Source: Microbulbifer sp. SAOS-129_SWC (GTDB taxonomy: Bacteria > Pseudomonadota > Gammaproteobacteria > Pseudomonadales > Cellvibrionaceae). Taken from it: 64,000 bases of DNA. Numbering within the stretch: position 1 is the first letter of the stretch; every line of letters begins with the position of its first letter. The position numbers and the translations under genes are program-made. This document shows, piece by piece, positions 8,403 through 16,226 of the stretch. The DNA lies in assembly GCF_039696035.1 (NCBI RefSeq), contig NZ_CP155567.1, positions 2,723,001 to 2,787,000 of the forward strand, written 5' to 3'. Under the pieces are notes generated by a model that was not told where the DNA came from, searched no databases, and worked only from the letters and a program-made list of their open reading frames with translations.

Positions 8403-9143
8403 TTACTGATCCGAAGAGCGAGTCACGTAATCTGGCTGCAGGCCATCGCGCAGCAGGTTCCGAATAACAACAAGCTTCGAGCGGAAGGCTACTGTCCCCG
8501 CAACGTGTTGAATTGAACTACTGACCCACGTTTCATAATTGAACGTATGGACCTCAGAATGAGCGGCAGCTTTGGGCATTGCCCAGTGCCCCTTATCCGC
8601 TTTCGTGCGTGGCATCCACACGCCATTATCCGGATCGTTAATCCGAATACCGAAGAAATGTAACTGTATGCGGGCAAAGGCGGCCTGCTCGGTTCGCCCC
8701 TTTCCCTGAACGATATGATGTGCGCTGAATCGGGGGCTGGGCTGGGGGCGGCCATCTGCGCGCATAAACCTGGCAAGCACTTTCGTGGGGTGATGCTTCT
8801 CAGCGGCCATTGCTTCTCGCAACGCTACTCGCTCCCGCCGCGTCCCTCCATCCGTTGGCATCAACTCTGCCCGGTATTCGTGCAATTGTGTTTGGACCTG
8901 AACCTGGGTAAGTGCGGCTAATTTCTCTACCTCCAAATGGCGCAGAGCTTTTTTTAGCTCCTTTTCACGCTTTGCACGCTGCGCTGGAGTTTCGCTGGGC
9001 TTGGGAGCGGTATTCTGGTGGTAGTCACGAGCCTTCGTCTCAAAGGAAGCAATTGCCCGTTCCAGGGGTGACAGTTCGTGGTAATTCGGCGTAACCCGCT
9101 TGCCGTGATCGTATTCCACGGTTTGAAGCTCCTTTTCAAACAT
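8403..9143 (-). CDS. AHH-domain nuclease toxin
   Basis: Taking the ATG at 9143 gives 246 residues. A GTG at 9119 has a much better AAGGAG 9 nt upstream and would remove eight residues, so the start is undecided. The N-terminal half is a charged helical region (ERAIASFETKARDYHQ, AKREKELKKALRHLEVE) without a signal peptide or known trafficking domain. The C-terminal half is an AHH nuclease: SAHHIVQGKG (catalytic His pair near residues 142-143), FFGIRINDPDNGVWMP and the downstream histidines of KAAAHSEVH. AHH domains are HNH-like endonucleases found at the C-termini of polymorphic, T6SS and other secreted toxins. No Rhs, PAAR or VgrG gene is nearby, so this is an orphan or relocated toxin/immunity pair. 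Delivery is unknown. Confidence 0.8.
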   Translation of the reverse strand: MFEKELQTVEYDHGKRVTPNYHELSPLERAIASFETKARDYHQNTAPKPSETPAQRAKREKELKKALRHLEVEKLAALTQVQVQTQLHEYRAELMPTDGGTRRERVALREAMAAEKHHPTKVLARFMRADGRPQPSPRFSAHHIVQGKGRTEQAAFARIQLHFFGIRINDPDNGVWMPRTKADKGHWAMPKAAAHSEVHTFNYETWVSSSIQHVAGTVAFRSKLVVIRNLLRDGLQPDYVTRSSDQ

Positions 9144-9394
9144 TCCATACGCACAGATGATATTGAATCCCCTACGCTGTGTGAATAACGAAGTCCTCAA
9201 AAGCCAAACCCACTCGCCGGGGCAAGCCGGCCTGCAGTACAAACTTTAAACAGCCCTTCCCGTGCCGGTGCCCGCTCATAAATCAATCAACCTCCAACTA
9301 TTCCGGGCCTGCCGTGCCCCCAGCGGGCCACATTTCTCACCACAGAGGCCACAGCCCTGCCCGGCACTCGCCAGTCGCAAATAAATCGACCAGA

Positions 9395-9413
9395 TTGTCT
9401 ACTTTTTAGACAA
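9395..9413. promoter_or_regulatory. Perfect palindrome upstream of the cyclase operon, possible operator
   Basis: TTGTCTA and TAGACAA form a perfect 7-bp inverted repeat around CTTTT. It lies about 60 bp upstream of a TGG-extended TATAGT (9455-9460) that could be the -10 box of the cyclase gene. Size and symmetry fit a dimeric repressor or activator site; no regulator gene is adjacent. The rest of the 9144-9514 gap shows no gene. Confidence 0.45.
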
Positions 9414-9514
9414 AACATAAGCCGGGACTAGTCAACCAGCTGCCCAAGAACTGGTATAGTTCTGGTCTCTCACCACTCGAATAAAGGTGACCAGCAATAA
9501 GGAGAGTCTCCCCG

Positions 9515-11038
9515 GTGATCACTAAGGCCAAAGGCATTTTGCGGCACGCTGCCAATGGTCTACAGGTGCGTCTTGTCCAGCTGTTGCCCCGCCATATCCC
9601 GATTGCGTTCAAGCTGGCGCTGGTCATGACTCTGCTGCTGGTGCTGGGGATGGCGAGCCTGGGGCTGTTTATCAGCAACAACCAGAACCAACTGATCCGC
9701 ACCCAGCTGCACGATTTCGGCAACACCATGGCATCGCAGCTGGCCAAGCTGGCCAGTGAGCCGATTCTGTCCGAGGACAGCCTGAACCTGCGCATGCTGA
9801 CCACCAACCTGGGCCAGGACGAGAAAATCCTCGGCGCAGCGATATACACGCTCGACGGCGAGCTGCTGTCGGCGAGCGGTCTGCAGCCGGCCCCCACCGA
9901 TATGCCCTTCGATGCCGCCGGGGTCGTATCCCGCCCCTGGTTCCGGCACATGGCCGATGGATCTCCCGAACGCCTGATCAGCTTTACCGCCCCGGCCACT
10001 TACCAGGATGTCCGCGTTGGCTCCGCGGTGGTGACCCTGTCGGCTTCGCAGATGGATCAGGCCGCAAGCAAAGCCCACGATGCCATTGTCTACGCCACCC
10101 TCGCCATGACGGTACTGGCTTCCCTGCTGGCCTACTGGCTGAGCCGGCGCCTGTCGCTGCCGATCCACCACCTGATGGAGGCCACCCAGGCCATCGGCCG
10201 CGGCGACCTGGCCACCCGCATCGAGCAGCAGCGCAACGACGAACTCGGCTATCTATTCGAGGGGTTCAACAATATGGCCGCCGGGCTGCTGAAAAAATCG
10301 CAGGTCGAGCAGGTGTTCTCCCGCTACGTGTCGAAGAACGTGGCCGACAAGGTCCTCGCCAACCTGGACGAGGTGCGTCTGGTCGACCGGCCGATCGAGG
10401 CCACGGTGCTGTTCGCCGATATCACCGGGTTCACCGCCATGTCGGAAAAGCTGCAGCCGAGCCAGGTATCCGCGCTGTTAAACGAATATTTCTCTTACAT
10501 ATCGCGCGCCTGCGCAATGTACGGCGGTGTGGTCGACAAGTTTATCGGCGACTGCGCGATGCTGGTGTTCGGCGTGCTCGACGACGATTCCGACCACGCG
10601 TTCAACGCGGTCAGCTGTGCGGTATTGATCCAGCAACTGGCGGCGCAGTTGAACAGGCAGCGCCGCGCCGACGGCCGCCCCGAGATACACTTCCGCATCG
10701 GCATCAACTGCGGTGCGATGCTGGCCGGCAACCTGGGCTCCGACGAGCGGATGGAATACACCGTGGTCGGCGACGCCGTCAATCTGGCCTCCCGCCTGTG
10801 CAGCGAGGCCCAACCGGATCAAACCATTATTCGCAAGCAGCTGTTCACCACGCTGGAGGCCCGCATCATCGCCCAGGCCGAACGTACCCTGGCGATCCGC
10901 GGCAAGACGGCGCCGGTGGGCCTCTATTCGGTGCAGGACATCCACCACCAGGATCAACCGCTGCTGCAGGCCAACCTGCAGAAGCTACTGAATACCCAAC
11001 CCCAGCAACGGACTCCGCAGGTAGCCGAGCATGTGTAA
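9515..11038 (+). CDS. Membrane adenylate/guanylate cyclase with HAMP domain
   Basis: The start is GTG at 9515 with AAGGAG at 9499-9504. The 507-residue protein has a first membrane helix (about 30-53), an extracytoplasmic sensor region (about 54-188), a second helix (about 189-207), a HAMP linker (SRRLSLPIHHLMEATQAIGR to about 262) and a class III cyclase domain (about 285-480). Catalytic features are visible: FADITGFT supplies one metal-binding Asp, GDCAMLVFG the second acidic site, and VGDAVNLASRL the transition-state Asn/Arg pair. It should make cAMP (or cGMP) in response to a periplasmic or membrane signal; substrate choice cannot be read reliably. The stop codon overlaps the next gene's start by 8 bp, so the two are translationally coupled. 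Confidence 0.88.
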   Translation: MITKAKGILRHAANGLQVRLVQLLPRHIPIAFKLALVMTLLLVLGMASLGLFISNNQNQLIRTQLHDFGNTMASQLAKLASEPILSEDSLNLRMLTTNLGQDEKILGAAIYTLDGELLSASGLQPAPTDMPFDAAGVVSRPWFRHMADGSPERLISFTAPATYQDVRVGSAVVTLSASQMDQAASKAHDAIVYATLAMTVLASLLAYWLSRRLSLPIHHLMEATQAIGRGDLATRIEQQRNDELGYLFEGFNNMAAGLLKKSQVEQVFSRYVSKNVADKVLANLDEVRLVDRPIEATVLFADITGFTAMSEKLQPSQVSALLNEYFSYISRACAMYGGVVDKFIGDCAMLVFGVLDDDSDHAFNAVSCAVLIQQLAAQLNRQRRADGRPEIHFRIGINCGAMLAGNLGSDERMEYTVVGDAVNLASRLCSEAQPDQTIIRKQLFTTLEARIIAQAERTLAIRGKTAPVGLYSVQDIHHQDQPLLQANLQKLLNTQPQQRTPQVAEHV

Positions 11039-12113
11039 CCGCCGCTTAGCGCTGTTGTGGTTTTTACTGTTACCGCTGCTCCCGGCGTGCAGCCTGATGC
11101 CGATTCAGGAGCAGGCGCCGCAAGGTCTGCCTGCCGACACCCTGCAACAGGCGCGCCAGCAGTCTGCCGAACTCCACCGCTTGCAAGAACTGGATGCCGC
11201 AACGCCGGACCAGCAGCGGCAAATCAGGCAGTTGCACAGCCGCCTGCAGCAGTTCGAACACAGCGCGATCCGCAGCGCCAGCCGCCTGGAGAGACAGGGC
11301 GACTGGCACGGCGCCGAGCGGGTTTTGCAGGTGGCCGCAGAGGTCCTGCCAGACAGCCAGACGCTGAACAGCGCGCAGCAACAGTTTTCCGAACGGCGCG
11401 AGTTGCGCGAAGAACGGGTGCGTATGGATATGGCAATCCACCGCGGGGAGCGGCTACTGCAAGACGCCGAGGCCTACCAGCGCCTGCGCCAGCTGAAGGG
11501 CCCCGGCATACTCACCTGGTTGGAACTGCAGAATTTCCACCGCAAATGCCGCAGTTCGGCAGAAGAACTACAGGATCATGCGCAACAGGCCCTGCAACGC
11601 GGGGACTATACGCTGGCCCAGCGCGGTTTGAAGGTTGCACGGCGCCTGTACGGCAACGACCTGCTGCAGGACAAGGAACAGCGCGAACGCATCGACCAGG
11701 ACCTGGCCCAGGCCAACCGCCACCTCCGCCGACCGCCACGCCATGTGAGCCAGACCAGCCCGAAGGCGGACAACAAGCGCGGTATTGAGGAGCTGCAGCA
11801 GGCTCTGGACGCCGGTGACCTGCAGAGTGCCCGGCAGCAACTGAGCCAGCTACAGCAACAGGCACCGCAAAACCCGCTGCTGCCTCCCTTACAGGCCCGG
11901 TTTCAGTCACAGCTGCACACCCGCGTCGAAACCGCAATCCGGCACGGCAATGAGCTGTACAGCAACGGGGAAATCGAACAGGCCGTCGCCGTCTGGCGCG
12001 ATGCCAAGGCCCTCGCCCCGGACAATGTGGAATTAACAACCAATATCACCCGGGCGGAAAAGGTGCTGGAAAACCTGAAAGCGCTGTCGACATCGCCAGG
12101 TGGCGAGCTATAG
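11031..12113 (+). CDS. TPR-like lipoprotein coupled to the cyclase
   Basis: The 360-residue protein starts inside the cyclase reading frame (ATG at 11031). It has a lipoprotein signal with lipobox LPAC, so Cys20 would be acylated. The rest is Gln/Leu/Arg-rich and helical, with TPR-like repeats (LERQGDWHGAERVLQVA; ALDAGDLQSARQQL; GELYSNGEIEQAV-like units near 290-330). The residue after the lipidated Cys is Ser, which favours outer-membrane targeting under the usual sorting rule. The gene overlap suggests it works with the cyclase, for example as a periplasmic scaffold or sensor partner. This is inference and I know no named family member. Confidence 0.7.
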   Translation: MCNRRLALLWFLLLPLLPACSLMPIQEQAPQGLPADTLQQARQQSAELHRLQELDAATPDQQRQIRQLHSRLQQFEHSAIRSASRLERQGDWHGAERVLQVAAEVLPDSQTLNSAQQQFSERRELREERVRMDMAIHRGERLLQDAEAYQRLRQLKGPGILTWLELQNFHRKCRSSAEELQDHAQQALQRGDYTLAQRGLKVARRLYGNDLLQDKEQRERIDQDLAQANRHLRRPPRHVSQTSPKADNKRGIEELQQALDAGDLQSARQQLSQLQQQAPQNPLLPPLQARFQSQLHTRVETAIRHGNELYSNGEIEQAVAVWRDAKALAPDNVELTTNITRAEKVLENLKALSTSPGGEL

Positions 12114-12278
12114 GGAATACAGCACCGTAGAGCTGATCTGTAGCTACTACGTCTGGATCACCCTGGCCCGCCCTACTTCTGTTATTTTCGAGCTGATCCC
12201 CACATTGCCATTTGATTGAAAGGCGAAATCGTACATAAAAGGAATAGCGCCGATCACGGCGACAAAAGGAGTCTGGTT

Positions 12279-12830
12279 TTGAAGAATCTTATACTTATAT
12301 TGATGGCCTTTTCTCTTCACGCATTTGGTGCCTGCCATTACGACGAGACGAAACTGTTAAGTCTGGACCTCAAATCCTTTGATCAAGATCCAGATGGCGG
12401 CTGGAGGGAACTGGCAAAAGATGCGGAATGTCAGTCCGCAGCTGCAGACCTCCTCCAAAAGTACAGAAATAGTAATGCCCCTGAAGACACAACACTCTAT
12501 TGGCACGAAGGCCAGTTACGAGCCAGCATGGGCGAGATCGACAGAGCAATCCCCCTATTCGAGCAATCAAAGCACCCTGCAGACACCGACATCACGGGTT
12601 GGAACTACTATGTTGAGGCCAGCATTGCCTTTTTGAAAAAGGATAAAAAAGCCCTAAACCGATATAGAGACTTGCTCGCCAGCGTCAAAAAACCAGAAGA
12701 ACTAAATATCACCGATGCCAGGGGAAACCCTGTCGCCATCGAATGGCCGCCGAATTTAAACGTTGTGGACTCGCTCGTAAGCTGCTTTAACAAAAGCTAT
12801 AAGGAAGCCTACGCTGGCTGCCAGCAATAG
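12279..12830 (+). CDS. Hypothetical secreted small protein
   Basis: The start is taken as TTG at 12279 because AAGGAG lies 7 nt upstream and the protein then opens with a clean signal peptide (LKNLILILMAFSLHAFGA, cleavage before CHYDET). A longer frame from ATG 12216 has neither. The mature part is about 165 residues with four Cys (near CHYDE, AECQS, SCFNK, AGCQQ) and TPR-like helices (HEGQLRASMGEIDRAIPLFE). It is probably periplasmic. I recognise no family or function. It is monocistronic and more AT-rich than the upstream operon. Confidence 0.6.
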   Translation: MKNLILILMAFSLHAFGACHYDETKLLSLDLKSFDQDPDGGWRELAKDAECQSAAADLLQKYRNSNAPEDTTLYWHEGQLRASMGEIDRAIPLFEQSKHPADTDITGWNYYVEASIAFLKKDKKALNRYRDLLASVKKPEELNITDARGNPVAIEWPPNLNVVDSLVSCFNKSYKEAYAGCQQ

Positions 12831-12901
12831 CATTCAATCATTGGTTAGATCAATTTTTTAGGCTCGATATATCTCAAAATAAGAACGCGCCAAAAGGTTG
12901 A

Positions 12902-13024
12902 TCTGGCCCTAATAACTTGAAACTGGAAGATAAAATAGGCGCCACAATTCTACTCTGACCCCAATTACTCTAATCGAGAGCGAAAGATAAAATAGATGTC
13001 AAAATTTTACTCTGGCCCTAATTA
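12902..13024. repeat. Degenerate 57-bp tandem repeats upstream of the KAP NTPase gene
   Basis: AAGATAAAATAG occurs at 12927-12938 and 12984-12995, and AATTYTACTCTGRCCCYAATTA occurs at about 12946-12967 and 13003-13024, a period of 57 bp. A partial third copy of the TCTGGCCCTA core begins at 12902, 52 bp before the second. The array ends 10 bp before the first ATG of the NTPase gene, at the left edge of the AT-rich cassette. Similar ACTCTGACCCC-type intergenic repeats are familiar to me from mobile-element flanks (memory only). Confidence 0.65.
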
Positions 13025-13033
13025 TTAAATTAA

Positions 13034-14860
13034 ATGAAAGCCCTAAGAAAAATATTCACCTGCAAAAAAATGAATAAAAAATCAAGTGAAAAAAGTGCAT
13101 ACTCTTCATACTCGCAAAGAGTTATTGAACTTCTACAGGACACCTCATTTCCACAGATTGTCTTATTAAATGGAAGCTGGGGGAGCGGAAAAACTTTTTT
13201 CGTGAAAGATAGCCTTATAGAGGAAATTAAAGAAAAATTCTCATCAGAAGTTCACTATTTTTCACTGTACGGGGTTTCAGGGATTGAAGATTTTAGAGAT
13301 AGAATTATTTCACTATCAATATCCAACAGAAACGACGCTTCAAAAATTACCAAAATTGCAACAACATTTTTAGATGGCGTTGGTCAAAATCTCGGTGAAA
13401 AAGGTCTAGGCGGGATCCTAAATGGTGTAGCTGGCGCATACAAATATAAAATATACTCCGAACTAGATGACTGCATTCTCATACTTGATGACTTAGAGCG
13501 AATTCCAGAAACCCAAACGGTAAAAAATATTCTGGGCGAGTGCTTAAATCTAGCCGAATCAAAAAATATAAGAATTGTTGTAATCGCGAACGAGGACAAA
13601 GTAGGATCCAAAGAAGATATAGAAAAAGTATTTGTTGACAAAGTTAAATTTGAACTCAGTGAAGATCAGATACTTGAAATATTAAAAGTCGAATTTGAAG
13701 AATTAAATGACGACAATCTTTACAATGAGATTTCACTTACAGTAACTACACTATCTTCCTCCAACTTAAGAGTATTAAAACGAGCCCTCTCAAAGTTTCA
13801 AAAAATTTCACAAGAAATCAAAAAAAATCCCGAAGTCAATTTAGAAGAAGCCCTTCCTCAACTTTTAGGACAAATAATACGCATTTGCTACGCGAATCTA
13901 GAGGCTCACCTTTCAAAAGGTGAAATCATACAACTTGCTAGAACGTACTTAAACAGACAAATGCAAAGTAGTAATTCTGACGAAGAATTCGAATTTAGCC
14001 ACAAGGAGAGAATGTTTGACAACATTTTTTCTAGAGACTTTGGCACCGTAAATGAAAAGCTATTAACATTTTGCTGTGACGGATTATATCAATTTAAAGA
14101 TATTATTATCGATTTAGAACTCCCACTAAAAAGCTCACTACTAGAAAAAATGCTTAGCATAGCTGCTCAACATAGAATGAGCTCTAAGGAATTTTCTGAC
14201 GGAACCCAAGAGCTGGTAAATTATATTAGATCAAGTAACAACTTGCAGATAAGGAAGTGGTATCGAACCTGCGACATTGCTCTATTCATGATAGAAAATA
14301 AATACATCGATGAGAAAAGGATATCTAAAGAAGAAGTACTTAAGATTTGCTGTGAAATAGCTCCAGAATGCTTCGACTTTTCAAGCATTTCTGAAGACCA
14401 GATATGGAGCGGAATCACTTCGGACAAAGTAAGAGAACTGTATCAACAGCAGACAAGAAGGATAAAGGAGGCCCGGTCTGAGGCGGAAAACCAAGATTTT
14501 ATAGAGCGGTTCTGCCGGAGTTGGGATGAGGTAAAAAATGAAGCTGTCAAAGAATTAAAACACAGCCCTTTCCTCAACAGGATAGGCACGCAAAATTTTA
14601 TTTTTGCACTAAATAATTGGAGCAGCTATGAAATATTTAAATATTCCGGCTACATGAGAGAAAAGTATAACTTCAGCAACATTGAAACCTTTTTCGAGCC
14701 TGAGCATGGGGTTATTAAAGCTGCGATCCTTGAGATCTCTAAAATCATCAAAGAAGAACAGCCAGGTTTGCACACAGGAGCCATGTCAAACTTATTGGCT
14801 ACGCTCAACGAATTGTCAGACAGAATGGGCGAGAGAGTAAAGCAAGATTCCGAAGGATAA
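13034..14860 (+). CDS. KAP-family-like P-loop NTPase
   Basis: The 608-residue protein has Walker A GSWGSGKT (residues 47-54), Walker B ILILDDLER (148-156) and a sensor-1-like strand IVVIANED (181-188). This order and spacing fits KAP/STAND-like P-loop ATPases. The C-terminal 350 residues are Lys/Glu-rich helices without recognised motifs. No convincing transmembrane pair interrupts the ATPase domain, unlike classical KAP proteins. KAP ATPases include the F-plasmid exclusion protein PifA and many genes in defence islands, so an antiphage role is possible but unproven. The ATG at 13034 and one at 13070 both lack a Shine-Dalgarno, so the start is uncertain. The DNA is strikingly AT-rich with AAA/ATA-heavy codon use, unlike the neighbours, implying horizontal acquisition. 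It converges on the next gene with a 61-bp gap. Confidence 0.8.
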   Translation: MKALRKIFTCKKMNKKSSEKSAYSSYSQRVIELLQDTSFPQIVLLNGSWGSGKTFFVKDSLIEEIKEKFSSEVHYFSLYGVSGIEDFRDRIISLSISNRNDASKITKIATTFLDGVGQNLGEKGLGGILNGVAGAYKYKIYSELDDCILILDDLERIPETQTVKNILGECLNLAESKNIRIVVIANEDKVGSKEDIEKVFVDKVKFELSEDQILEILKVEFEELNDDNLYNEISLTVTTLSSSNLRVLKRALSKFQKISQEIKKNPEVNLEEALPQLLGQIIRICYANLEAHLSKGEIIQLARTYLNRQMQSSNSDEEFEFSHKERMFDNIFSRDFGTVNEKLLTFCCDGLYQFKDIIIDLELPLKSSLLEKMLSIAAQHRMSSKEFSDGTQELVNYIRSSNNLQIRKWYRTCDIALFMIENKYIDEKRISKEEVLKICCEIAPECFDFSSISEDQIWSGITSDKVRELYQQQTRRIKEARSEAENQDFIERFCRSWDEVKNEAVKELKHSPFLNRIGTQNFIFALNNWSSYEIFKYSGYMREKYNFSNIETFFEPEHGVIKAAILEISKIIKEEQPGLHTGAMSNLLATLNELSDRMGERVKQDSEG

Positions 14861-14921
14861 GGCAATTTAAAATTATAGTATAAATTTCAAATCAATTAAG
14901 ATTTTTACTAAGCTATATGGC

Positions 14922-16223
14922 TTACCAAGGATAAAGGTTTAGCAGAACTCTCAGGGACTCAAGAACGTATTGCTTGATATCAGAAAGAAATTGTCCAAAG
15001 TGAATTGATTCTATGTGCTGAACAATCGCACCCCAAGGCAAGTAAAATAAAAATATAAATAAAACAATAAAAACAAGAGCCCAGGACATCAGCCTAAAGT
15101 GACTCAAGCAGTCATTTTGAAAATTAAATCTTTCATCTAAATCTACTTTTATTTGAGAGATTTTTTCGTATTGGCCAGAAAATTGATGCTGCAAGCGAGT
15201 CATATGGCTGTCGTATTCACTCTTTACCGACTGTATGGTGTGCTTTTGATTTTTTATAAGCATCGCCATCATTTTAGAATAAGCAATAACAGACAAAAGT
15301 AGAAGAGTGTTTGTCCAGAACGTTGCCGCACCAACCAATGGAGACATTTTAAATGCTGAAACCGCTAACGAAACGGGCACACCCAGCATTCTGGTTTGTG
15401 CGGTAGCAAAGACATCATTTAGCTTTATCAAATACTCTCTTTTCTTTTCTTCGTACTCTATACGAACGGTATCAAATGAAAATTCAGACACAAAAAACTG
15501 GTAGTTCTCATTAAATCTGCGAGAAAACTCCCCAAAATTTCCTATTAAAAAACTTAACCTATCGTCTTCTTGACGATCAGCAAGCATACCAATGAGAACT
15601 TCTTTCAATATGCTATTTTTTTGCTCAAAATGCTCTTCACCGCAAAGCTCACCGAGAACAATGGAGATTCCATCAAGGGAATCCGTCAAATCACCAGATG
15701 CATACACAATCTGCAGGTCAAACCTACATTTATGCAAAAATACTAAAGCATCCACCTCTTCAGCGAAGCCATTAACGTGATCAGCCCGTTCCTTCAACAT
15801 TCGCAAAAATTTGACCAGGTCGAAATAGTGCTTAACAGGCCCAACAGGGGGATCATGTGGATGCCGAAAATTGGTATCAATCAGGTAAAACCGCTCAGGA
15901 ATCTGAATCTTGTTAGACGACACTGATATTAAGTCATCAAGGGATTCATATATGTGGATATAATCCCTCGCTAAAGACTCAATGACGCTAACCTTTACAT
16001 ATTTTCCAAAATCATCAGAGGATAAGTCTTCAACATCTTTATCAACTGAATCAACATGAACGATACCATCAATAACCTCACTCTGATTCAGGCTTCGCAA
16101 AGTACGGAGCAAACCTTCGTCTAATTCTAGAACACCACATACCGCTCCCTGCTCACGCTGGACGTTGCCCATTTCGCGAATCAAGGATTCGATGCTTTCT
16201 GAGATATTGATATTATCTTCCAT
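14922..16223 (-). CDS. Unknown membrane protein, partner of the NA37 gene
   Basis: The 433-residue protein has an acidic soluble N-terminal part (1-270) and a hydrophobic C-terminal third. Likely membrane segments are about 299-323 (TLLLLSVIAYSKMMAMLI) and 379-401 (WALVFIVLFIFLFYLPW), with a weaker hydrophobic stretch near 281-295. A helical, coiled-coil-like loop (about 325-370) lies between them. No enzymatic motif is seen and I do not recognise the family. It starts 3 bp after the NA37 gene stop, so the two form an operon and probably act together. The DNA is AT-rich like the rest of the cassette. A cytoplasmic sensor with a membrane-anchored effector end would fit a defence role, but that is speculation. 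Confidence 0.7.
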   Translation of the reverse strand: MEDNINISESIESLIREMGNVQREQGAVCGVLELDEGLLRTLRSLNQSEVIDGIVHVDSVDKDVEDLSSDDFGKYVKVSVIESLARDYIHIYESLDDLISVSSNKIQIPERFYLIDTNFRHPHDPPVGPVKHYFDLVKFLRMLKERADHVNGFAEEVDALVFLHKCRFDLQIVYASGDLTDSLDGISIVLGELCGEEHFEQKNSILKEVLIGMLADRQEDDRLSFLIGNFGEFSRRFNENYQFFVSEFSFDTVRIEYEEKKREYLIKLNDVFATAQTRMLGVPVSLAVSAFKMSPLVGAATFWTNTLLLLSVIAYSKMMAMLIKNQKHTIQSVKSEYDSHMTRLQHQFSGQYEKISQIKVDLDERFNFQNDCLSHFRLMSWALVFIVLFIFLFYLPWGAIVQHIESIHFGQFLSDIKQYVLESLRVLLNLYPW

Positions 16224-16226
16224 GAT

